Below are positions 11,546 to 20,470 of a DNA stretch of 44,252 bases, one piece after another. The notes below the pieces were generated by a model, which was not told the origin of the DNA, searched no databases, and worked only from the letters and a program-made list of their open reading frames with translations. The stretch comes from Candidatus Eiseniibacteriota bacterium (GTDB taxonomy: Bacteria; Eisenbacteria; RBG-16-71-46; SZUA-252): NCBI GenBank assembly GCA_005893265.1, contig VBOX01000007.1:23748-67999 (forward strand), read 5' to 3'. A program made the translations under genes and the position numbers. The stretch's first letter is position 1. The number at the start of each line of letters is the position of its first letter.

Positions 11546-13300
11546 TTACGTGGGGCGTGAGGCCGCGGCGCCTCGTGCGACGGCCTCGAGGAGTGATCCC
11601 TCATCCCGAACGGGCAGGGGACCCAGGAGGCCGGCAGGGCGGAGCGCCCGTTCCAGCCGTAGGAAATCCGGCTCCGGGATTCCCGCCCGGGTGAGCAGGC
11701 GATCGTCGCGCAACACGTCGGCGGTCGTACCCTGGACCACGGTGGACGGCGCGTCCCCCTCCCCGCGCGTGAGCACCACCACGCGGCTCGCGACCGTGGC
11801 GACGAAACCGAGATCGTGGCTCGCGAGGAGCACGGTTCGCCCGCGCTCACGAAGCCGATCCATGACTTGGGCCAGCGCGCGCCTTCCCTCCGGGTCGAGC
11901 CCCGCGGTGGGCTCGTCGAGAAGGAGTATCTCGGGCGGCTCGACGATCACGCCCGCCAGCGCCGCCCGCCGCTTTTCTCCCTCGCTCAGCGAGACCGGGA
12001 ATCGATCCGCGAACCGATCGGGATCCAGCCCGACCTCGGCCATGGCCCTCCGCGCGCTCCTTGCGCGCTCTTCGGCGGGGATTCCCTCGACCCAGAGGAG
12101 CGCGGCGACATCCTCCAGGAGGGTCCGTCCGAACAGCTGGCGCTCGGGGTACTCGAGCGCGAGCGCGACCGGCCGTACGCGCGGGACCGAGGAGCGCTCG
12201 CGGTGGACCGTGCCCTCGATCGGATCTACGATGCCGGCGGCGAGCTTGAGCAGCGTGGTCTTGCCGGTTCCGCTCCTGCCGATCAGCGCCACGACTTCGC
12301 CGCGGCAGATTTCCAGATCCAGCCCCGACACGAGCGGCGCGCCGCGTCTGCCGGCGGCGGACCACGCCACCCCGCGCATCGTCAGGGCGGCCGGCCCTCG
12401 CGGACCGACCGGAGCCGGACGCTCGCCCGGCTCCTGGGCGCCGGCCGGGGCGGAGCGCGTGGCCTCCTCTTCCGCTCCACCCGCGCCACGCATCACCCGC
12501 TCGACCTGCTCCGCATCCGCGGCCAATGGGCCGGACCAGCGCCCTTCGATCGCGAGGAGTGCAGAGACCCTGAGCGCGAGCGGGAATGGGACGCCGGCGC
12601 CTTCGAGCACCGCCCGCGGCGTGAGCTGGGACGCGGGCTTGAAGGTGCCGCCTTCGAGGACGTGGAGGGTCTCACCCGGAAAGGGCGGCTCGGCCTCTTG
12701 GTGGGTACGGATGACCGCGCGGCCGCTCGCCATGGCCTCACCCACGACCCTCCGTTCCAGCTCCCTTCGCGATCCCGGGTCCAGGTGCGCGAGGGACTGG
12801 TCGAGCAGGAGGCAGCGCGGCGTCGCGACAAGCGCGGCGGCAAGAAGGGTCCGGGCCTTCTCTCCCGCGCTCAGGCTCTGGGGCGCGCGCTTCCCGAGCG
12901 CGGCCAGCCCGAATTCCCCGAGCGCCGAGGCGGTCCGTTCTCGAACCTCGTTTGGAGGGATCCCGAGCGATTCGAGACCGAACGCGATCTCGCCTTCGAC
13001 GGTATCCGAGAGGAATTGCGGATCGGGCTCTTCGAAGAGGGCGCCGACCTGGGGCCAGAGGGAGCGGCCCTCGGGGCCGACACGGATCTCCTCGTCGCCG
13101 AGGAAAAACCGGCCGGCGCTCGGCGCGGCAAGCCCGGCGAGCATTCGGATGAGGACGGTCTTGCCGGATCCGTTTCTCCCGAGCAGGAGGTGGCTCGACC
13201 CTGAGGAAACGACGAGGTCCAGCGGCCCCACGAGCGTTCGGGCGGCGACGCCGGCGGGCGAAGGCGGCGCCGCGTACGCCACGCCCTCCAGCCGGATCAC
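11546..13300 (-). CDS. Fused double ABC ATPase, ECF-transporter type, coupled to larC
   Basis: Two nucleotide-binding domains lie in one 584-residue chain. NBD1 has Walker A GRNGSGKT, an ECF-like Q-loop segment (FEEPDPQFLSDTVEGEIAFGLE has this form), signature LSAGEKA and Walker B LLLDQ, with Gln168 where the catalytic Glu belongs. NBD2 has GRSGTGKT, EYPERQLFGRT, LSEGEKR, LLLDEPTAGLDP (Glu463) and ASHD. The EYPxxQLF-type Q-loop is characteristic of EcfA/CbiO subunits. The GTG start overlaps the larC stop (GTGA), and larBC make a nickel cofactor, so nickel uptake is the best guess, as in the larMNQO system. No EcfT or substrate-binding membrane partner is encoded in this window. The asymmetric Walker B predicts that only one site hydrolyses ATP efficiently. 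Confidence 0.85.
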   Translation of the reverse strand: MIRLEGVAYAAPPSPAGVAARTLVGPLDLVVSSGSSHLLLGRNGSGKTVLIRMLAGLAAPSAGRFFLGDEEIRVGPEGRSLWPQVGALFEEPDPQFLSDTVEGEIAFGLESLGIPPNEVRERTASALGEFGLAALGKRAPQSLSAGEKARTLLAAALVATPRCLLLDQSLAHLDPGSRRELERRVVGEAMASGRAVIRTHQEAEPPFPGETLHVLEGGTFKPASQLTPRAVLEGAGVPFPLALRVSALLAIEGRWSGPLAADAEQVERVMRGAGGAEEEATRSAPAGAQEPGERPAPVGPRGPAALTMRGVAWSAAGRRGAPLVSGLDLEICRGEVVALIGRSGTGKTTLLKLAAGIVDPIEGTVHRERSSVPRVRPVALALEYPERQLFGRTLLEDVAALLWVEGIPAEERARSARRAMAEVGLDPDRFADRFPVSLSEGEKRRAALAGVIVEPPEILLLDEPTAGLDPEGRRALAQVMDRLRERGRTVLLASHDLGFVATVASRVVVLTRGEGDAPSTVVQGTTADVLRDDRLLTRAGIPEPDFLRLERALRPAGLLGPLPVRDEGSLLEAVARGAAASRPT

Positions 13301-14478
13301 ATCGTGGTCCGAGCGCTCTCGTGGAGGAAGGAGCGGACTTCGTCCATGACTTCGACCAGGGGACGACCGGCCGCCTGTGCGAGGCGCTTCAGGTCCTCGT
13401 ACTCTGGGATTCGGCGTTCCTCGCCCGAGGGGAGGACGGCCGTCTTCACGCGGATTCGTCCAAGCGGCGTCTCGACCTCGGAGATCGCGCGCGCGAGCTC
13501 CACCCTGCCTTCGTGGCGCACCCGCACGCCAATCGTCGTCGATTCCGCGAAGAGGCGCTCAAGCACGGCGTGGGCGCTCGAGGGCTCACAGATCGCGGTG
13601 ACGAGGACGCCCGGACGCCCCTTCTTCATCTGCACAGGGGTGAGAAAAACCTCCCGCGCCCCGCTCTGGAAAAGGCTCTCGGTGAGGTGGCCGTAGAGCT
13701 GCGGGTTCATGTCGTCGATCGTGGTCTCGAGCACCTCGACCGCCCCATCCTCCTCCGGGGCCAGAGCCTCCCCGAGCAGGGCGCGCACGATGTTCGGCCG
13801 CTCGGCGAGATCGCGCGCACCGGTGGCGACGCCCGTCCGACGCGGCCGGATCCCGACAGGGCCGCCGATGGTGTCGCAAAGCGTCCGGAGCAGCGCCGCG
13901 CCGGTCGGCGTTGTGAGCTCGGCTTCGATCTCGGTCATTCGGACGGCCGCGCCCTCGAGGATGCGCACGGTGGCCGGCGCGGGGACCGGAAGCGTTCCGT
14001 GCGCGGCTTGGACGAAGCCCCTTCCTTGCGGAATCACGGACGCGTGGCATCGATCGACCTGGAGGATCTCGAGCGCCCACGCGGTGCCCACGATGTCGAC
14101 AATCGAATCGACGGCGCCCACCTCGTGGAAATGGACCTGTTCCAGGGTCGTCCCGTGCACCTCGGCTTCGCAACGGCCCAAGAGCTCGAAGGTGCCCAGG
14201 GCGCGGCGAAGCACGCGCGGCGGAAGGGCGCCTCCTTCGAGCATGCGGCGGATCTCGGTGAAGTGCCGGTGCGACCGGCTCTCCTCGGCGTCCACGTGAA
14301 GCTGGAGCGCGTCGAACCCGTGGCGCTTCACCGTCGTCGACCGGAGCGCGACTCCCTCGAGCGGGAGCGCGCGCAGCTTCCGCTCGATCTCGGGCAACGG
14401 CACGCCGAGCGCTACCAGGGAGCCCAGGATCATGTCCCCGCTCGCGCCACCGACGCAGTCGAAGTAGATGATGCTCAC
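13297..14478 (-). CDS. larC: Nickel-pincer cofactor nickel insertase LarC, single full-length frame
   Basis: LarC inserts nickel, in a CTP-dependent reaction, into the dithio-pyridinium mononucleotide to finish the nickel-pincer cofactor of lactate racemase and related enzymes. The N-terminus YFDCVGGASGDMILGSLVALG is diagnostic, and the HFHEVGAVDSIVDIVGTA segment, a His-containing linker and the C-terminal LETTIDDMNPQ region follow. In Lactiplantibacillus plantarum larC is split and joined by frameshifting; here the C1 and C2 parts are one continuous frame of 393 residues. The GTG at 14478 is chosen because it overlaps the larB stop (GTGA) and begins exactly at the conserved start; an upstream ATG would add 33 unrelated residues. 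larE and larA are not in the window. Confidence 0.93.
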   Translation of the reverse strand: MSIIYFDCVGGASGDMILGSLVALGVPLPEIERKLRALPLEGVALRSTTVKRHGFDALQLHVDAEESRSHRHFTEIRRMLEGGALPPRVLRRALGTFELLGRCEAEVHGTTLEQVHFHEVGAVDSIVDIVGTAWALEILQVDRCHASVIPQGRGFVQAAHGTLPVPAPATVRILEGAAVRMTEIEAELTTPTGAALLRTLCDTIGGPVGIRPRRTGVATGARDLAERPNIVRALLGEALAPEEDGAVEVLETTIDDMNPQLYGHLTESLFQSGAREVFLTPVQMKKGRPGVLVTAICEPSSAHAVLERLFAESTTIGVRVRHEGRVELARAISEVETPLGRIRVKTAVLPSGEERRIPEYEDLKRLAQAAGRPLVEVMDEVRSFLHESARTTM

Positions 14479-15305
14479 GCCGATCTCTCCGCGCGGGACC
14501 GGAGCGCGATCACTCCAGCGGCGTACCCGGCTCCGAACCCGTTGTCGATGTTCACGACCGTGACCCCCGCCGCGCATGAGTTGAGCATCGCCAGGAGGGC
14601 CGCCAGGCCGCCGAATGAGGCCCCGTAACCGGCGCTCGTGGGGACGGCGATCACGGGCCGGTCGGTGATGCCGCCGACGACGCTCGCGAGCGCGCCTTCC
14701 ATGCCGGCGACCACGACGATCGCCGAAGCCTTCCTGAGCGCCCGAACGTGCTTCAGGAGACGGTGGATCCCGGCCACCCCGGCATCGTACACCCGGCCTA
14801 CGGAGAGGCCCATGAATTCAAGCGTCACCGCGGCCTCCTCCGCGACCGGAAGGTCGGATGTTCCCGCGCTCACGACGAGCACGCGACCGGGTCGGCCGCC
14901 GGCCCGAAGGGCCCGGGAGCGACGGGATGTGCCGCCCCGCTTCCGACTCGCTCGGCGCAGGCGCCCCGCCTCCTGAACGACCACCGTTCGCGCCGCCTCG
15001 TTCCAGGTCGCGGCGCGTCCGAACTCGCCGATCAGCGCTTGGGCTTGCTCCACGCTCGCGCGGGTGGCGAGCACCCGGCCGCTCTTCGCGACGATCGCGC
15101 GGGCGATCCCGAGGCACTGCGCTTGGGTCTTGCCTTGGCAGAGGATGACTTCGGGAAGGGCTTGGCGGATTCCGCGGTGATGGTCCACGCTGCCCGCGGT
15201 GATCGACTCGAACGGCAGGTGGGCGATCGCTTCGAGCGCCTGACGCGTGGTGACGCGTCCCCGGCGTACGTCGAGGAGGAGCTTACGGAGCCGCGCAGGA
15301 TCCAT
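14475..15305 (-). CDS. larB: Nickel-pincer cofactor synthase LarB (carboxylase/hydrolase)
   Basis: LarB carboxylates and hydrolyses nicotinic acid adenine dinucleotide to give pyridinium-3,5-dicarboxylate mononucleotide, the precursor of the nickel-pincer cofactor. The C-terminal half is the PurE-like fold: VVSAGTSDLPVAEEAA, GRVYDAGVAGIHRLL, VVAGMEGALASVVGGI, PVIAVPTSAGYGASFGG and a Gly-rich NIDNGFGAGYAA tail. The N-terminal half carries the usual short helical domain and PEVILCQGKT. The length, 276 residues, is slightly above the usual 250 or so because of a basic Arg/Gly linker near 140-155. Its ATG lies within the end of the dus reading frame (23-base overlap) and its stop overlaps larC, so larB and larC are translationally coupled. 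Confidence 0.93.
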   Translation of the reverse strand: MDPARLRKLLLDVRRGRVTTRQALEAIAHLPFESITAGSVDHHRGIRQALPEVILCQGKTQAQCLGIARAIVAKSGRVLATRASVEQAQALIGEFGRAATWNEAARTVVVQEAGRLRRASRKRGGTSRRSRALRAGGRPGRVLVVSAGTSDLPVAEEAAVTLEFMGLSVGRVYDAGVAGIHRLLKHVRALRKASAIVVVAGMEGALASVVGGITDRPVIAVPTSAGYGASFGGLAALLAMLNSCAAGVTVVNIDNGFGAGYAAGVIALRSRAERSA

Positions 15306-16234
15306 GCGCGTCGGCGTCCTCGCCGCCCCATTCCGGCGCGGCCGGGGCGAGAGGCTCGGAGTCGCCGGCCACGGGAGCGCTCTCGAGTCTCTCCAAATAC
15401 CGGTTGAGGAGCGTCTCCACCTCGGCCGGCGTGCTGCAATGATTCACTTCCCGGCAGAGCGACGAGTTGTCGTAGAGACCCCGCACATACCAGGCAACGT
15501 GTTTTCGCATGAGGACCGCGGCGTAATCCCCTTTTTTCGCGGCGAGGTCATGAAGATGGGCGATCGCCGTGGAGATCCGCGTGCGCGGGGTGGCGTCCGG
15601 ACCAGGATCGTCACCGTTCAACAGCCTATGAGCGCGCTCGAAGAGCCACGGATTCACGAACGAGCCGCGTCCCACCATGATCCCATCGCATCCAGTCTCC
15701 TGAATCATGCGGAGCGCGTCCTCGGGGGTTTTCACGTCGCCGTTCCCGATGACGGGCAAGGTCGTGCTCTGCTTCACCGCCGCGATCACCTCCCAGTGCG
15801 CCTGACCGGTGAATTTTTCGGAGCGGGCGCGCGCGTGCACGGTGACCCACTGGACCCCCGAGCGCTCGAGCGCTTTCACGACCTCGGGGGCGTTGGTCGA
15901 CTCGCGGTCCCAGCCGATCCTGATTTTCGCGGTGACCGGAAGCGAGACGGCGTTCACGACCGCGGTCGTGACACGCTGCAACCGGTCCAAGTCTGTGAGC
16001 ATCGCCGCACCTGCCTCGCGCGCGATGACCTTGCGGACAGGACATCCGTAGTTCAGATCGAGGGTGTCGAAGCCCATCCCCTCGCACATCCGGGCGGCCT
16101 CGGCCATGACCTGGGGGGCAGAAGACCATCGCGGCGCCGTGGCGCCGGGCGATTCGTCGGAACGGAGAGTCCGTTACCCCGCAGAGCGGGGAGAGGAGAA
16201 CCTTGCCCGGGATCTGGACCGATCCTGCACGCAT
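15283..16234 (-). pseudogene. dus: tRNA-dihydrouridine synthase, broken by an out-of-frame internal deletion
   Basis: The 5' part (from ATG 16234) encodes RAGSVQIPGKVLLSPLCGVTDSPFRRIARRHGAAMVF-like sequence, a clear DusB N-terminus. Coding then resumes in another frame at about 16116 as QVMAEAARMCEGMGFD, LDLNYGCPVRKV with the active-site Cys, KIRIGW, HARAR, GNGDV and GIMVGRG. Between the two parts a DusB protein should have about 35 more residues (the EM-S loop and the Q-x-x-G strand), judged from the remembered E. coli sequence. Here only about ten bases separate them, around the G6 run at 16113-16118. A simple base slip cannot restore the missing part. An ATG at 16107 could start the C-terminal fragment, but it would lack an FMN-barrel strand. 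It may be genuine decay or an assembly deletion. Confidence 0.78.
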
Positions 16235-16239
16235 CGCTC

Positions 16240-17883
16240 CTAGCGGACCGGTTTGGTATTCAGGGGCGTCTGCGTCGTCTGCTTGCCCTTGTTCAGCTCC
16301 GACGCGAGCGCCAGAAGCTTGGGCAGTGTCGGAGCCCTGTCGAACAGGGCGGCGGCCAACTTGACTTGCTCGTCGTCTTCGAGCGCGATCCGGTAGGCCT
16401 CTTCCTCGCCGCCGTAACGGCGGCCCAGCTCACGGCGGATGCCGCTCTCGACCAACCGCTTCGCGGCGGCGAGCGAGTCCGGATTGGCCTCGAGCTTCTC
16501 GTCCTTCAAGAGCTGGGCGAACTCATCGCGGATCGCGGGAGTGAGTGCATAGTTGGCCGGCGGCTCCTTGTGCTTCGCGGCGTACTTGACCGCATACTTG
16601 AAGAAGACCTGCTTCGCCTCCAGATCCTCCATCACGCGGGGGAGCCTCGTGTCCGTGAGCTCCACGTCGGGGTTGATGCCGCCCCCCCCGAAAACGACCC
16701 GCCCCATTTCGGTGCGGTACTCGGGCTTGGCCTTTTTCGGGTCGCCCGCGTCGGTCTTCTCGGGCTTGTCGGTGTCGCCCGAGTCCTCGTCATCCGCCAG
16801 CGCTCCATCCTTCAGCTGCTCGTCCTTCTGGATGCAGCGGCCGCTCGGCGTGTAGTACTTCGCCGTCGTGAGCTTGAGCTTCGGTCCCTTGACGCTCCGC
16901 GTGAGGGGAATCACCGTCTGCACGAGCCCTTTGCCGAACGTGGTCCTCCCGACGACGAGGCCCAGATCCAGGTCTTGCAAAGCGCCCGACACGATCTCCG
17001 AAGCGGAGGCCGTCCATTGATTTACGAGGATCACGATCGGGTACTGGTTATGGATCTGATCCGCGGTCGAGATGAAGTCGCGGTTCTGGGACGTATCGCG
17101 CCCGCGCGTGTATACGATCTTCTTGCCCCGAGGCGTGAACTCCTCGGCCACCTCCACCGCCTGCGACAGGAGCCCGCCGGGATTGAAGCGCAGGTCGATG
17201 ATCACGCCGCGTGGATGCAGCTTCTCGAGCTTGTCGAAGGCGGCGTCCATCTCCTGCCGGCTCCTCTCCGAGAAGTTCGAGAGCCGGACGTAGCCCACAC
17301 CGTTCGAGAGCATGCCCGAATAGGGGACGCTCTTGATCTGGATGATGTCGCGCACGATGTCGAAGTCGATGACCTTGTCACGCCCCTCGCGGAGGATGGT
17401 CAGCTTGACGTGCGTTCCCCTTTCGCCGCGCATCTTCTTCATCGCATCGTCGAGCGAGAGGCCCTCGGTGGATACGTCGTCGATCTTCGCGATGCGGTCG
17501 CCGCCCAGGATCCCCGCCTTCCAGGCCGGGGTGCCCTCGATCGGGGCGATCACGGTTACCCAGCGGTCGCGCATGCCGATCGAGATACCGATTCCGCCGA
17601 AGGCGCCGTGGGTGGTGGTTTCGAGGCGCTCGGCCTCCTCCTTGTCGAGGTACTGTGAGTAGGGATCGAGCGTCCGGAGCATTCCCCGGATCGCCGCGTC
17701 CATCAGCTTGTCGCTGCTTACCGGCTCGACGTAGTTGTCCCGAACCTTCGTCAGAACCTGGATAAAGCGCTCGATATTGGAATACGTGTTGTCGTTCGAT
17801 TCCTGGACTCGGGCTACCGCCCACGTGCCCGCGATCAGCGCGACGACGAGGACGCATACCGCGATGATTTGCCTTCGATTCAT
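16240..17883 (-). CDS. ctpA: S41 carboxyl-terminal processing protease
   Basis: A periplasmic, membrane-anchored serine protease that trims C-terminal tails of envelope proteins. It has an N-terminal anchor (IIAVCVLVVALIAGTWAV), the YVEPV...LDPYSQYLD cap segment, a PDZ domain (about 100-180, ending in TILREGR), and the S41 core with GYVRLSNF and IDLRFNPGG. The nucleophile Ser lies in WTASASEIVSGALQD (about residues 293-295) and the general-base Lys in TFGKGLVQ about 25 residues later. The C-terminal 150 residues contain a charged Asp/Lys-rich insert and a helical tail. AGAGGT precedes the ATG by four bases. It sits two bases after tmk and six before dus, so it is probably cotranscribed with both. 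Confidence 0.94.
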   Translation of the reverse strand: MNRRQIIAVCVLVVALIAGTWAVARVQESNDNTYSNIERFIQVLTKVRDNYVEPVSSDKLMDAAIRGMLRTLDPYSQYLDKEEAERLETTTHGAFGGIGISIGMRDRWVTVIAPIEGTPAWKAGILGGDRIAKIDDVSTEGLSLDDAMKKMRGERGTHVKLTILREGRDKVIDFDIVRDIIQIKSVPYSGMLSNGVGYVRLSNFSERSRQEMDAAFDKLEKLHPRGVIIDLRFNPGGLLSQAVEVAEEFTPRGKKIVYTRGRDTSQNRDFISTADQIHNQYPIVILVNQWTASASEIVSGALQDLDLGLVVGRTTFGKGLVQTVIPLTRSVKGPKLKLTTAKYYTPSGRCIQKDEQLKDGALADDEDSGDTDKPEKTDAGDPKKAKPEYRTEMGRVVFGGGGINPDVELTDTRLPRVMEDLEAKQVFFKYAVKYAAKHKEPPANYALTPAIRDEFAQLLKDEKLEANPDSLAAAKRLVESGIRRELGRRYGGEEEAYRIALEDDEQVKLAAALFDRAPTLPKLLALASELNKGKQTTQTPLNTKPVR

Positions 17884-17885
17884 TG

Positions 17886-18536
17886 TTACCTCTGCACGTT
17901 GGGAGTTCGGCCGCTCAAGATCCGGTGCACGTCATCCCTGATTTGATGCGCGAGAGTCTCTTCCGGATCCGTACCCCGCAGCACCACAATCCGTTCCGGC
18001 TCACGTCGCGCGATCTCCAAATAGCGCGCGCGGACGGCCTCGAAGAAGGCCCGGCTCTCGGACTCGAACCGGTCCGGCGGCACTTCCGTACGCTGCTTCG
18101 CCCTCTTGAGCCCCAGCTCGATCGGGACGTCGATCAAGTAGGTCCGGTCGGGCCTCAGCCCTCCCGTCGCCCACTCGTTGAGCGAGGTCAAAAAGGCCTC
18201 GGGAATCGTCCGGCCGCCACCCTGGTAGGCCACCGTCGCGTCGATGAACCGGTCGCAGACAACGACTTCGCCACGGTCCAAGGCGGGCCGGATCGTCCGC
18301 ACGACGTGCTGGGCCCTCGCCGCCAGAAATAGAAGCAATTCTGAGGCCGGCGAGAGAGGCTCGCCCCCGCCGTGCAAGATCAGGTCCCTGACCCGCTCCG
18401 CAAGGGGAGAGCCGCCAGGCTCACGTGTTAAGCATACAGGAATTCGGGCTTCGGCGAGCGAATCGCGTAGCCGGGCGGCCTGGGTGCTCTTGCCGGATCC
18501 CTCGATCCCCTCCAGGGTGATGAGGATCCCCGCCAC
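17886..18536 (-). CDS. tmk: Thymidylate kinase
   Basis: It phosphorylates dTMP to dTDP with ATP in the cytosol. The P-loop is LEGIEGSGKSTQAARL at residues 8-23, the DR(F/Y) motif appears as VVCDRFIDATVAYQGGGR, and TREPGGSPLAERVRDLIL is the usual second signature. The 216-residue length is normal. It follows ino1 after 17 bases and precedes ctpA by two, consistent with one transcript. Nothing about it is unusual. Confidence 0.96.
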   Translation of the reverse strand: MAGILITLEGIEGSGKSTQAARLRDSLAEARIPVCLTREPGGSPLAERVRDLILHGGGEPLSPASELLLFLAARAQHVVRTIRPALDRGEVVVCDRFIDATVAYQGGGRTIPEAFLTSLNEWATGGLRPDRTYLIDVPIELGLKRAKQRTEVPPDRFESESRAFFEAVRARYLEIARREPERIVVLRGTDPEETLAHQIRDDVHRILSGRTPNVQR

Positions 18537-18553
18537 GGTCCGGCCGTCCGGGA

Positions 18554-19729
18554 CTACGAGCTCTTACGGGCGGCGCGCTTCAAGCCGCTCCTGGGCGCCG
18601 CCGGCACGCGCTTGCCGCGCTCGGCGTCCGCGACCCTGGCGGCCGACTTCTTCTTGTGGCCGTATTTCTGGATGAACTCCTCGACCATGCGGCGCGCCTG
18701 GTCGTCGGGGTATTGGACCGGCGGCGACTTCTTGAAATACGCGGAGGGCTCGATGAGCGCCCCCGAGAGCCCGTTATCGAGAGCGAGCTTCGCGCACCGG
18801 ACCGCGTCGATGATGACGCCCGCCGAGTTGGGCGAATCCCAGACCTCGAGCTTCAGCTCGACGTTGAGGGGGACATCGCCGAATGTGCGCCCCTCGAGAC
18901 GTATGTACGCCCACTTGCGGTCATCCAGCCATTCGACGTAGTCGCTCGGCCCGATGTGCACGTTCTTCTCGCCCAGATCGTAGTCGAGCATCGAGGTGAC
19001 CGCGTTCGTCTTCGAGATCTTCTTCGATTCGAGGCGCGAGCGCTCGAGCATGTTCAGGAAATCAGTGTTGCCGCCGACGTTGAGCTGGCTCGTCCGCTCG
19101 AGACGAACACCCCGTTCCCGGAAAAGCCGGGCCAGCACGCGGTGGACGATCGTCGCTCCGACCTGCGACTTGATGTCGTCGCCGATCACGGGAAGCTTCT
19201 TCTGCTCGAACCGCCGCTGCCAGTATTTCTCCCGGGCGATGAAGACCGGGATTGCGTTCACGAAGCCGCAGCCCGCCTCCAAGACCTGCTCCACATACCA
19301 CTTCGTGGCCTCTTCGCTACCCACCGGGAGATAGTTGATGACCACATCGGTCTTCGTATCGCGCAGGAGCCGAACGATGTCCGCGGTCGAGCCGGGCGCC
19401 TTCTGGATGATCTTGGAGAGGTATTGCCCGAGACCGTCGTGCGTCATGCCACGCGCCACCGGCACGCCGAGACGCGGCACGTCGGAGAACTTGTACGTGT
19501 TGTTGGGCCAGGTGAAGACCGCTTCGGAGAGGTCCTTCCCGACCTTGTTCCGATCGATGTCGATCGCGGCGCTGAACTCGATGTCGCGCACGTGATAGCC
19601 GCCCAGGTTCACGTGCATGAGCCCCGGCACGAAGTCGCTGTCCTTGGCGTTCCGGTAGTAATGGACACCCTGGACGAATGATGACGCGCAGTTTCCGACG
19701 CCAATGATGCCGACGCGAACCTTGCCCAT
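18554..19729 (-). CDS. ino1: Inositol-3-phosphate synthase
   Basis: It converts glucose-6-phosphate to 1D-myo-inositol-3-phosphate using enzyme-bound NAD. The nucleotide-binding turn [16 protein letters not shown] is at residues 5-20, and the conserved catalytic segments [49 protein letters not shown] and [15 protein letters not shown] are all present. It matches the short bacterial/archaeal form (about 365 residues) with a basic 25-residue C-terminal tail added. Directly downstream is tmk; 87 bases upstream is a CDP-alcohol phosphatidyltransferase, which would attach inositol phosphate to CDP-diacylglycerol. The pair therefore points to inositol phospholipid synthesis. Confidence 0.95.
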   Translation of the reverse strand: MGKVRVGIIGVGNCASSFVQGVHYYRNAKDSDFVPGLMHVNLGGYHVRDIEFSAAIDIDRNKVGKDLSEAVFTWPNNTYKFSDVPRLGVPVARGMTHDGLGQYLSKIIQKAPGSTADIVRLLRDTKTDVVINYLPVGSEEATKWYVEQVLEAGCGFVNAIPVFIAREKYWQRRFEQKKLPVIGDDIKSQVGATIVHRVLARLFRERGVRLERTSQLNVGGNTDFLNMLERSRLESKKISKTNAVTSMLDYDLGEKNVHIGPSDYVEWLDDRKWAYIRLEGRTFGDVPLNVELKLEVWDSPNSAGVIIDAVRCAKLALDNGLSGALIEPSAYFKKSPPVQYPDDQARRMVEEFIQKYGHKKKSAARVADAERGKRVPAAPRSGLKRAARKSS

Positions 19730-19816
19730 TGGAATCCCTTCCTCCGTCTACGGATTAGCTCGAAATGGCGGTCGCAGGCGCGGGTCCCGGCACCCCGCTT
19801 AAGGCGCGCCCGGGCG

Positions 19817-20470
19817 TTACGCGGAGTTCGTCTGAGTTAGCTTCCGGACATGATACACGCGCTGAAGGACCGTGACGAGGGTCAAAATGAAGAGCACTCC
19901 CAGCACTCCGGGCATGAAACGGTGCCCCAGGAGCGCTCCCGCGCCCAGGGTCAGCACCCTCTCGGGACGCTCCATGATGCCGACCTTGCACTCCATCCCG
20001 AGCCCCTCCGCGCGGGCCCGGGTATAGGAAACCAGGAACGAGAGAATCAGGGTCGCGAGCGCCAGAATGCCGAGGGTCGCGCCGTCTGCATCCCCCCATT
20101 CGGCGCTCCCTTCGAACATCCCGCGCATCCAGACCGTCGAGCTCTGGCTGCGGGTGAAATAGAAATAGGCGAGCCCGACGTAGAGCGCGCCCTCGCTCAC
20201 GCGGTCGAGCGTGGAGTCGAGAAAGGCACCGAACGCGTTCACCATTCCACGCTCGCGCGCCACGTCGCCGTCGAGGATGTCGCACAGTCCCGCGAGCGGG
20301 AGGACGAGGCCCGCGGCGAAAAAGGAGCCGTGGCCCAGAAGGAGCGCGGCGAGGAGCGAGAGGCACAATCCCGCGATGCTCAGGTGGTCGGGCATGACCC
20401 CCCGCGCGGCGAGATAGCGGCCCATGGGCCGGAGGAGCCCCCGCGCCTGCTCTTTCCAATTCCCGTTCAC
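19817..20470 (-). CDS. CDP-alcohol phosphatidyltransferase, probably phosphatidylinositol-phosphate synthase
   Basis: An integral membrane enzyme of 217 residues with about six hydrophobic segments. The family motif D-x2-D-G-x2-A-R-x8-G-x3-D-x3-D is intact in DILDGDVARERGMVN followed by AFGAFLDSTLDRVSEG. The FGxxLDxxxDR(V/I)S(D/E)G form resembles phosphatidylinositol-phosphate and archaetidylinositol-phosphate synthases more than PgsA or PssA; that comparison is from memory. The neighbouring inositol-3-phosphate synthase supports inositol phosphate as acceptor, but a glycerol-phosphate acceptor cannot be excluded. The ATG overlaps the rsmI stop (ATGA). The C-terminus reaches TQTNSA just before the ino1 leader region. 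Confidence 0.85.
   Translation of the reverse strand: MNGNWKEQARGLLRPMGRYLAARGVMPDHLSIAGLCLSLLAALLLGHGSFFAAGLVLPLAGLCDILDGDVARERGMVNAFGAFLDSTLDRVSEGALYVGLAYFYFTRSQSSTVWMRGMFEGSAEWGDADGATLGILALATLILSFLVSYTRARAEGLGMECKVGIMERPERVLTLGAGALLGHRFMPGVLGVLFILTLVTVLQRVYHVRKLTQTNSA

Noticed and set aside
16113-16118. Programmed frameshift at the G6/C6 run in dus
   Set aside because: A shift would join the frames but cannot supply the missing block of about 35 residues.
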